From the NCBI GenBank assembly GCA_020137815.1, contig CM035356.1, forward strand, positions 3,721,063 to 3,785,062: DNA of 64,000 nucleotides. Direction: 5' to 3'. Numbering within the stretch: the first letter of the stretch is position 1; each line of letters starts with the position of its first letter. Under the pieces are notes generated by a model. It did not search any database, was not told where the DNA came from, and worked only from the letters and a program-made list of their open reading frames with translations. A program made the position numbers and the translations under genes. This stretch comes from Hormiphora californensis (lineage: Eukaryota > Ctenophora > Tentaculata > Cydippida > Pleurobrachiidae). Positions 42,861 to 54,200 of the stretch are shown here, piece after piece.

Positions 42861-43792
42861 TCGGAGCATCACAAGTTGTGCGAGTCTCACCCAGAAGAAC
42901 ATAACGCACACCAAACAAAGAGGAAGAGATAGTGAGGGTTATTAGCAGATATATAATAATGAGATTGTTTTTTTTGAACGGGAACCTTACACACAGATAT
43001 ACATCTCCCATTGGGAATTACCATGCTTTATATACGTATTACGCTGTCTTGCCTGTGTGTTACATGTGTGTTTTTTCTATTATACAGCAGCTACCCCCCT
43101 CAGTGTGATTTTCTCCTCCCCCTCTCCTGAATAGCTCTTCCTCGCCCCCGTGTCTGTTGAAAGAAATGTGGAATCTCACTGTCCCTTTTCTTCCTTCGGA
43201 GCGGTTTTAAATTGTCAGAAGTTTCCTAAAAGTGTTTTTAGTTTAATACTATCATATTACATTACCTATGTTTATAGATAATTATATACAACATACATAA
43301 ACACGTTACAACGGAAGTTATTATATTTGGGATATAAATTGTAAATTACACAAAAGTGTAAACATCGTCAGTCCTATTTCTAAGATCTATATTTTCTTAC
43401 CTCGATTACCTCCTGTAACAGTCCTACGTCTCCTAATTTTGAGCTTATGTACTTGGTAAAGCACACGGTTTCTTAAAGTTTTTATTGTTTGTTGAATTAT
43501 ATTAGAGAAGATAAGAGTTTCAATTGTTCAACCAAGATTCAGTTCTGAATTATAAAACCCTTGATATACAGGAACGCGCGAATAGGTGTCGGGATGCACA
43601 CTTTTTTTAGTGCGCGTCATTTCAAGTATCGGATCACGCGCATGAAATTTAGAACAGGATTTTTGATTTGCAACACGTTCGCGTTTTTGACCAAGCTCAA
43701 GTCGGTTTCTGTTTTTTTATCCAGACAGATGCCTTTTCTCAAGTGTTGTACCTGAAAATTGCTCTAAAACTTCTCTGAGTTTAGTTTAACCA
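42861..43792. other. Intergenic region between HMGB and MORN3
   Basis: No gene is seen. GCGCG-containing motifs (43566-43585, 43612-43616, 43637-43641) cluster 150-230 bp before the MORN3 start and probably belong to its promoter. Confidence 0.4.
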
Positions 43793-46700
43793 ATGCCGAT
43801 AACGAAGGTAGCGAGGGGAAGGGAACCCAACTGGAAGGAATGGGACCAGAAAGCTCAAAAGGGTGGCCTGAGACACACAGTCTTCTGTGGAGGTGGTGAT
43901 ACCTACACTGGACACTGGGAAAACAACCTCAAACACGGCAAAGGTTTGTTTCTGTTTGTTAGACATCAAAAATTCCGAATTCAAGTACTGATTCACAACA
44001 TATTTAAATTTTATTAACAACTTTTCCACAATCACACAATTCACACCATGACAGTCTCTTTAGTACCTAACATCATGGATGATCCTCCTGAGCATTTCAA
44101 GAGACATTTCAGGGGCATCAATTGGTACCATGTGACCGCTCATCAGCATCCAATAGTACTCAAGGTTCTTGTATCCCTTGTAGAAGGCCCCCGTTCTCTG
44201 GTCCTTCTCCTGGGAGGGAGCATAAAGTGGAACCCTAGGAGACTCATAGTAGTTCTTCAACTCGGACCAGCCCAGCTTTGAAATCCACTTGTCCTGCCCC
44301 ACGGAGTTTATGATAAAGTCCAACATTCCATTGTAGACAATGATCCTCACGCCATCGTCAAGACACGCATCAACAGACTCGATCACATCAATAATCAGCT
44401 CATCAGCCAGGTGCATGTAACACTCAAGTGCTTGAGATCCCCACTTGACTTCTTTTGGGATAATTCCAAACTTCTTTCTCATCTGCTTGTTCATCAACTC
44501 TTTCACATTTTCTCCGTTATAATCGATGGTCAACTTTTTCATTGGGTTTTCCAGCTTGATCTGTGCCTCCAATTCCTTCACCATTTTTCTCTGCTCGTGC
44601 CTAGTCATGTTGGGATAATCAGTGATCAGTGACCTGACTCGTGCCAAAGCTTCCATGTGCGCCTCGGTGTTAGATTTAAGGGAGGGTGATGGTTGATGAT
44701 GGTAGATGATGTTGTAAAAGAAGACATCATCCGTCATGTTAGCGATGGATCCCATGAGGACACTTAGCATCGTGTTAGCTGTATCAAAATCACCCCAGGA
44801 GTATGCCATTCCCATTGCGGTTGCAATAGCGGTCAGGTTGTTCCACTGGACGATATCAATCTGGCTGGTCTGCCAAAGATAATCAGGGTACGTCATACCC
44901 GCATCCATCATGCTCACCGCACCATCTCCAATAGCAACGCCTCCAAGAATGACATCACTTAGTTTGCCCTTCGCTTGTGCTTGTACGATCTTACTACCGA
45001 ACACCGGGGCCACTTTTCCTCCGTAACTTTCAGAAAATATGAAGATGGGGGGAAGTTCGGAGCCGTTATACATTTTGGTTTTCAGGACACTCGTCAGTTG
45101 GTCAAGTGTTCCTACAAGATCGTCAGCCACTTCGTACACCTAAATTTGGGAGATATGAGATGGCCTGGTTTTGAATGAAATTGAAAGTAAATCAGAAAAG
45201 TAATGATTGCATGTCATACCGTGGTTGTCATCGCATCGAGGTCATCAACGTAGCTGAATCCGGCACCAACGGGCGAGTCAATGAAGAGAAGGGATGCTTC
45301 CTTTAGCCAGGTGTAGTTTCGTGGCTTCAAATTGTTATCAATCGGTCCTGAAGAGAAATTGTTACTCCGGATTCTACATTATTTTTGAGATCATTAATAA
45401 TTGATAGTTACTACCTGGCAATTCTACCACCAAGAGCCACTTACCTACTTCCATGAAGTTTCCATAACCAGTGCCTGAACCCCCGGGACCTCCCTGTAGC
45501 CAGATCACAATTGGTTTTGTATCGGCATCCTCACACGGGTTTTTCATGAACCACCAGAACTGGTGAACCAAGTCCCTGGGGGCAGTGTAGCCCCACTGTT
45601 GTTGAATGGCATCAAAATCGGGGATCTCACAGGTGCTTGTCACCGATGGCCCGGCAACAAGCAGCACAAAGAAAACGAGAAAGGGTGACATTGCTTATCG
45701 GAGCTGGGGGTAAGTTGAGCCTATAAAAGGGGAGTAGCGGTGATAAGACAACGTCTCAATGTCTCAGCTGGTTGAGGGTTATCAGATAATTTGATTTGTC
45801 ATTTGGAGCTGGCCAACATCGGCAAGCGGTATCTGCAAAGAGAAGAATCACGCACATTGAACACATGTATATTTTAGTTTAGAGTTCTTCTAATTTTAGA
45901 GTTCTTCAGGAATCATATCAGTGTTGATTGGTTTGGATTTGATCTAGGCAATACAAAAGTAATAGCCGATGTCGCCGCGAAAGGAAGGGCAATGTCTAAC
46001 AAAATAATACACATTTGTACATCACCCCTCCTGCACCAGACACAACAAAATGCAGTGTGTTTTGGAAAACTGAGAATACGGAAAAAGAAGATGAGAGAGA
46101 AATAGAGAGAGAAAGAGAGATAGGGGTGGTTTCGTGTATACAACACATGCAGAATTGGTTTGATACGTTGTTACTAATTAATTTATACCGCCTCTATAAC
46201 AGTAAAAATGCACAATAGACTGCAGGTACAAATTCAATGACACATGATTGAAATATTCAGATCGTCTGATCACCTGGCAACTGGATCAGTTGCCATCGAT
46301 GATCGATCATGATATAAACCGAGTGACTGACAACAAAGCAACCTCTGATGGGCAATATCAGACGCTACTCATTGTAAATTTATACAACACTTCTGTCAGG
46401 CGTTAACAGTAAAACGTAGTAACAATCTGCGGTAGATGATGTATCATATTTCATTTTGGTTACCAGCGAAGAAAGGTCTATAGTTAGTTTATAAATTATG
46501 TAAACATGTCCAATGTCCAAGTTTATGGGTACGATATTCTACCAATTTAAATCGTGTACAGATCTCATTATTGGATAGATGTTCTTTGTATCAGCAACCA
46601 CTAACTGTCACTTTAGTATCCTCTAATCCAGGCAGCAAAGTCCCACTCTCCCGACAGTGTCCCCCCTAAAAAGTGATTGGCCCTCGTGCGTAAATCAACA

Positions 46701-47606
46701 TTATATTCCCTCCTCCTTCAGGTACCTATTATTGGGCGGGTGCCAACGCAGTTTATGACGGTGACTGGAGGGAGGATAAGAGACATGGTTATGGTACATA
46801 CAGTGTGGTAATCGATGGGGCACCCTTTAAACAGTACGCAGGAGGTTGGAAAAATGATAAACGACACGGGTGAGTCTTCAGAATTTAATCAGGCCATTAG
46901 GCCAAGTTCAGTAAAACTTCACAATTAGCTTCCCACATTGACATTATATTCGCTTTTTCTACGTGGCTTGGTGTTTTGTGAAACCACTACCTAACCCCCT
47001 CCACAACAGGTACGGTACGTTTTACTACAGTGAAAATGAACACTATGAGGGAGAGTGGTATGAGAGCAAGAGGAATGGTTGGGGAAGGATGTACTACGAA
47101 GATGGCTCTGTTTACGAGGGCAGGTTAGTTTGGTTTGGTTTTAGAATTTAGAGAAAATTTTAGTTTGAAGAATTTGGTTGAGAAACAAAGAAGTGAGAGC
47201 CAAAACAAAGTTCCGACACCGTGTCGGACACGCAAATATGTAACTAATCGTGTGTCACAGGGAGGATGCCCACTATGCACTGGGAAAACAGTTTCATAAT
47301 ATTCGACTTCACAACACAGTTGATTATGAATGGAAAAACTTGTGTGATCACATAATTTTCTCCTGCATTTTGATTCTGAATGCCAGTAGAGATTTGAAAA
47401 ACACAATACCTGCATGGGATAATATAGTGAAGAAGTTAGAAGAATACAGAATTAGGGTAAAGCTACAATTAATACAATGTTCCAAGTATAATGTGCTAGC
47501 TCATACATAACCAGCTATTGATTACTACGGCATTCCTCTCTTTCTATCGATACGAGTCTCCAGTACCATCTTTGAAATCTGAATCTCTCTCTCTCTCTCT
47601 CTCTCC

Positions 47607-47680
<74 letters not shown>

Positions 47681-48193
47681 ATATTCCCTTTTCTCATATC
47701 CTAGCAACCGCTTTTGTATAATGCAAAACAACGATAACAATAAACTTTTCCCCCGGTACCTTTTAGGGCGGGGTGCCAACGCATTTTATGCGGTGCTGGA
47801 GGGAGGACAAGAGGCATGGTTATGGCATACAGGGTGGTAATCGATGGGGCACCCTTTAAACAGTACCCAGGAGGATGGAAAAACGATAAACGACACGGGT
47901 GAGTCGTCAGAATAGGTAACATTATCTGATACCCAATTTATATCATGATAGTATCATATAAACCACCCCCCTGCTGATATTTCCCGCAGTCTACTGTGGT
48001 ATATCAAATAATTAAGTCCAAAAACCAATTAAATAAATTAGTTTGGATGCCCGGGCCCATGTGGTGTCACGGGGGTAACACCTTTAGGCTACTGCCATAA
48101 CGGCATATCTCGTTAATTGTTAATTGTTCTCCTTCAATCTGTCTATCTCTATCTATCTCTCTCAGTCTCTCTCTCACTCTCTCTCTCACACAC

Positions 48194-48259
<66 letters not shown>

Positions 48260-51200
48260 ACTGTTTCTTTCACTATATCTCTCTTTTTTCTCCCTCCTCT
48301 TATTTATCTCTTCGTCTTTCTTGATTATATCGCACTCTTTCTATCCTAATTTCCTTTGCCTTTATCTCTCCCGATATCCATCATTTATGACAGTAGCCTA
48401 AAGGTGTTACCCCCGTGACACCACATGGGCCCGGGCATCCAAACTAATTTATTTAATTGGTTTTTGGACTTAATTTCTGTTCTTTTTGGTGTAAAATAGA
48501 AAAAGCTATTTTTTCTAATTTCTGCATATTTTCGAATTTGAATAATTCATAAATATACGAATAACGACTAAACGGTGAGAGATACGACTTTTTGTCAGCG
48601 GGACGACCCCCCATAAATCGACTATTTTGCGCCGGAATATGTCCATGAAAACGTTCTAGAACCAGCCGAAGTGGAAATATTAAGAATATGCATTAAATCA
48701 TACACCGGTGCATAAATATGCAAATAACGGCTTAACGGTGCGAGATAGAGATTTTTGTCCCGAGTAAGACCCCCCATAAATCGACTATTTTGCGTCGAAA
48801 CATGTCCCTGAAAACGTTCTAAGACCAGCCGAACTGGAAATATTTAGAATATGCATAAAAATCATGAATCGGTGCATAAATATGCAATTAACGGCTAAAC
48901 GGTGCGAGATACGACTTTTTGTCCGGGGGACGACCCCCCATAAATCGACCATTTTACGTCGAAATGTGTCCATGAAAACGTTCTAGGACCAGCTGAAGTG
49001 AAAATATTGAAAATATGCATAAAATCGTGAATAGGTGCATAAATATGCAAATAACGGCTTAACGGTGCGAGATAGAGATTTTTGTCCCGAGTAAGACCCC
49101 CCATAAATCGACCATTCCGCGTCGACTAAGACCGGTTTCAAGTCTTTATAACCTTCGAGTCGTGTCATATCGCAACCATGGTTAAAATGAATATTTAATG
49201 AGTAATTAATGAATAATTAATGAACTATGGCGATTTCGAAGTTCTCACACAGCTATTACCGAGCGCAATGATGTAAGGAACCACTGTTCCAAACGGCAAG
49301 TCTCTACTATTTGTGGTTTAGGAGAACACTCAAAGATAAAAAAGCGTCCTCCCCCCCTCCCCCTCCCCCTCCCCCTCCCCTCCTTTACATTTTTGCATTT
49401 TGGGACCCCTCTGGCAAATTTTTACCTTACATCCGATCGTTCTGAAAATTTGCATGCCTCTTCTCCTATATGAGGGCACTCAGAGTACAAAATTTCAGCT
49501 CTCTACTTCATCTGGAACATGCCTTTTTAAAGCATCAAAAACCTCGAAATCTGCAATGGTATATAGTAGCACTGGCAGTTTCACGCGCTTGTGTGAAGAA
49601 GTGTTGCGTGTGCTCTCTCTTTTGTTTTTTGAGTTAGAGGGTATTTCTAAGGTGGGGGCTCTGCCCCCACACCCCCCTTTTGGGCCCGGGGCACTTGCCA
49701 GTGCTATGATTCCCTCCCTCTGTTTTCACACCTTTCATAATTCCCGGGGTCGGTTTATAAGAAATAACCACGGCTAGTAAAGTGATGAAATTTGATAATC
49801 CCCTACGGGGATTATCACACGATATTCCCCTCGTCACTCCGTTCCTCGTGGATATCGTATTGATATACCAGCCTAATAGGCTGGTATATCAGATTTCATC
49901 CCTCTACTAGCCGGGGTTATCTATATTATGTTCGCAAAAGGCAAGCTTCCCCTCGTCCGACCCGAAGTTGGAATCATATGGGTTTAGTTTGTCGAACCGG
50001 CAAGTTGCTAACATGTTTCAAATCTTCACTACTTCTCAAATGATCCCATACTTTCAGTCTAATCCCAAAATCCTATTAAAAATAGAGACAAAAATAACGG
50101 CACCAAACTGTGAAATGCCCTTGCATTAGTGCGAGTAGAATAAAATCAATTTTCTATCTAAAGGCCGAGTTTATAGCAAGAAAGGACTATTTTACAACGA
50201 ATTCTCTGGTTAGTATGGTAACCAACTCCGTTGTCATGGTAAATCAATCGAACTCTATCGAGTTCTATCGCCAGCAACTGGATGAAAATTTATCCATTTC
50301 ATTATGCACAATGCACAGGCTTTGGTTACGAAGTTACCCCTTGCCAGCGTGTGCACGCGAAGGTCGCCCGGCGACAGAGTGTGAGGTGTCTTCGATACCA
50401 AGCACAGGCTTGTGTAACAAAAAGGGGCGTTTTTATAGCTTATTGTTCATCATAACCTGAAATAAATAATTTTCATTGCTTTCACAAAGTCTCAAAGTTT
50501 GAATATCAAATTTGCCAAAATTGTGCAGGGGCCACCCCAAAATTAATCTCTAAGTAATTAATTAATTAATTTTGACTATTCCCACTTTCTGTAGATTATA
50601 TTATATGTTTTATGCATGAAGAACATTCCTAGAAAGTTTCAAGTCGATATTTTAAGCAGAACGGAAAATATAATTTAGTGCATGGGCAAACAAAATGGTG
50701 CAAGGGCACATGTTCAGGGGAAATTTGCACAAATTGTGCAAGGGCAAATTTTGATTAATTTGCCTATAATTAATTACCTAATTGATATATCAATCATACG
50801 GCTCTTCTAGTACTCGTAGTTATGCTACTAGAACATGCATAGAAAGTTTCGTGTCAAAATATTAAACGGTGTGGACACAGTTCGATCATAAAATTGGTGC
50901 AAGGGCTGCCCTTGCACCATTTGCCCTTGCACATTGCCTGCCCTTGCACCAAATTCCATTTTTTGCACGGCTCTAACTAACTAATTAATTAATTTTGACT
51001 ATTCCCACTTTTCGAACATCATCTTTTATGATTGAAGAACATTCCTACAAAGTTTCAAGTCGATATTTTAAGCAGAACGGAAAATAGAATTTGGTGCAAG
51101 GGCGCGGTGCAAGGGACAGAACACGCAATGTGCAAGGGCACGGTGCCCTTGCACCGTTTTTAATTACCTATAATTAATTAATTAATTAAAAATTCAAAAA

Positions 51201-54200
51201 TCCGCCAACGTCATGACACAAAGGAATACTACAAGAACATGCCTACAAAATTTCAAGTCGATATCTCAAACGGTGTGGCCACAATCGTTGACATGTTTTT
51301 TGCCCCCCCCCCCCAAAAAAAAGACCTTTCTTTGTTCTTAATAGGGCCGGCATTTTTGGGTTTTTGTGCAAGGGCAAAAAATTTTTTTTTCTTTTTTTCG
51401 TTTTTTGCTGTTTTCTTCGGGTCGGAGGTGCCTGCCGGCACCTAAATAAACCACCCCCCCTGTTGATATTTCCCGCACTCTACTGTGGTATATCAGATAA
51501 TTTCTCCTTCACACTGTCGCTGTGAATTTCCCCCTTCATAATTCCCTTCCTTTTTTCCCGCCGTCTACAGTTCAAATGAATACAGTTCAAATTACATGAA
51601 TACAGTTCAAATTACAGTTCAAATGTGAATAATAATAAAGAAACATAATCAATCTTTTGGGGGTGGTTTATAATAAATAACCCCACTGTGTGTCGGGATG
51701 AAATATGCGATATTCCCTTGCCTTCGGCTGCGGGAATATCAGCAGTTATTCCCTGCTCGCTCCGCGAGCAGTGGAATAACTGAACGATATACCACCCTGT
51801 CAGATTTCATCCCGACACACACAGGGGCGTCGACACGGGTATGGCAGGTATGGCGGCCGCCATACCTGGAATTCCCAGGCAAAGGTGAATTTATATACCA
51901 CCCTGGCCCGAACCCGTGTCGACGCCCCTGACACAGTGGGGTTATCTATATTATATCCGATATCTGACATGAGAAAGTTTTCATCTCTTCTCCTACCTAC
52001 ATTCAAATGTAACCTCTGATCACGACCCCTTTCTGGTCAAATTCAGTAAAACTCAACAATCAGCTCATTGTCATAGTTGAGTCTTCGCTATATATCTAAG
52101 TACGTGGCTTGATCTCTACGTGACCCCGACAATTCCCCCACAGGTACGGTACGTTTTATTACAGTGAAAATGAGCACTATGAGGGAGAGTGGTACGAGAG
52201 CAAGAGGAATGGTTGGGGAAGGATGTACTACGAAGATGGCTCTGTTTATGAGGGCAGGTTAGTTTGGTTTGGTTTTAGAATTTAGAGAAAATTTTAGTTT
52301 GAAGAATTTGGTTGAGAAACAAAGAAGTGAGAGCTAAAACAAAGTTCCGACACCGTGTCGGACACGCAAAGATGTAACAAATCGTGTGTCACAGGGAGGA
52401 TGCCCACTATGCACTGGGAGAACAGTTTCATAATATTCGACTTTAGTACCTCTTTCTTTGCTTCACAACACAGTTGATTATGAATGGAAAAACTTGTGTG
52501 ATCACATAATTTTCTCCTGCATTTTGATTCTGAATGCCAGTAGAGATTTGATAAACACAATACGTGTATGGGATATCATAGTGAAGAAGTTAGAAGAATA
52601 CAGAATCAGGATACAGCTACCTGCTACAATTAATACAATGTTTCAAGTATAATATCCTAGCTCATTTCATATCAACTATTGATTACGGTGGCATTTCTCT
52701 CTTTCAGCTAGCTGCAGCTTTCTATCGAGTCTCTAGTACCATCTCTGAAATCTGAATGTTTCTTTTTCTCTCTCTCCCTTTCCTCCCCCTCCCCTCTCTG
52801 TCTCTCTCTCCCTTTCCTTCTCCCCTTTTCTCTCATAAATTGCTGAGTACGATACCACTATCTTCCCATCTCGCATATTCCTTACTTTCCCTTTTCTTCC
52901 ATCCCCTGCTAGCACATATAGCGCTGACTTCCTTGGGGTTGCTGTGGCTTGCTATTGTCAGCACTCCATTCCAATTGCCACCATTGATTCCCCTTTGTTC
53001 CCGCTCCAAGGAGCTCGTCTCCCCACTCATGACCATACCACTCCAAGGGTCCAGGGAGCCTTTCCTCTTGTATCCACTAATTATTCCCCGCCGTGGTTCC
53101 GCTCGGTATGATGGTATGGTAAGGACAGATTCCTGATCCCGGCTCCCTAAGACGACACCCCGGACTCGTCCCGAGATGGTTGAAGTTGAGGCAAGGGCCA
53201 TGTTTGCAACTCTTCGCAAGCTACCTTGTACACGGACAAGTGGTGCCGAGTGGTTAGTGGTAACCACCCGTCCATCTCCACAGCGTAGCCACACCCTAAA
53301 CCGTTCCATTCGCCAGTAGTATAGGACAGGGTTGACGGCGCTGTTCAGGTAAACCCGCATGAATATGAGGAAGTTTTGATAGTAGAAGTATCGGTTTTTA
53401 GTCCAATCAAAAGCATGGAAGTTATACTGATAGCCGCTGTGAGTGTCAATTAGTGTTAAAATAACGGTAATCACGTGTGGCGTGCTAAACACGATATAGA
53501 CCACTGAAAACAGGAGAATTGTGTTGGTTGCACGGCGACGGGTATTGGTGTTTCCTGATTTGAAAGCGCTCATTCGGAGTGTTGTGATGGATGTGACACA
53601 ACTAACACACACCACAAGAAGCGGCACGACATAGTGAATTATTGTACCCAGCTCCAGGACATAATACTGGTATCCAAGGGAGAGCGTCACTGGGTTAAAC
53701 CGCATCACACACGAACTGAGATCAGCATCAAATGCAGTGGTAACATGACCCGTGAGGTTGTACGCCACAAACTGGATCACTTGGAAAACAAGGTATACGG
53801 TAATGGCAATCCAAACCCAGATAGTCCTTTGTCTTTTAAAGGGTTGGATAATGGATACAGTCCGAGAGGTGCTGAGAATCACCACTAGGAAGACACTCAA
53901 CCTCACAATACAGTTGTACAAATACACCCAGAAAGTACAGAGGGGTGTATTTGAAAATATCGGGTATGGGGTACGGTTGTTGAACAGGCTGATACTGACT
54001 GGCAGGGCGGAGAGACAGATTAGGGCATCATTGAGGGAGATAATCTTGTAGAGGATGTTAGAGATGTCTCTACGGTGTGTTCGGAAGTAGAAGAACGCGA
54101 AGGAGTTACCGAGAACTCCAATAACTGCTAGGAAGGTGTAGGTAGTGGCATAGAAAATATCCAAGGGTCTGTTGTAGTTGGGTTTGAAGACGGTGGATAA

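Noticed and set aside
53634-54051. Plus-strand ORFs opposite the second GPCR
   Set aside because: Antisense shadows of a well-supported seven-transmembrane ORF.
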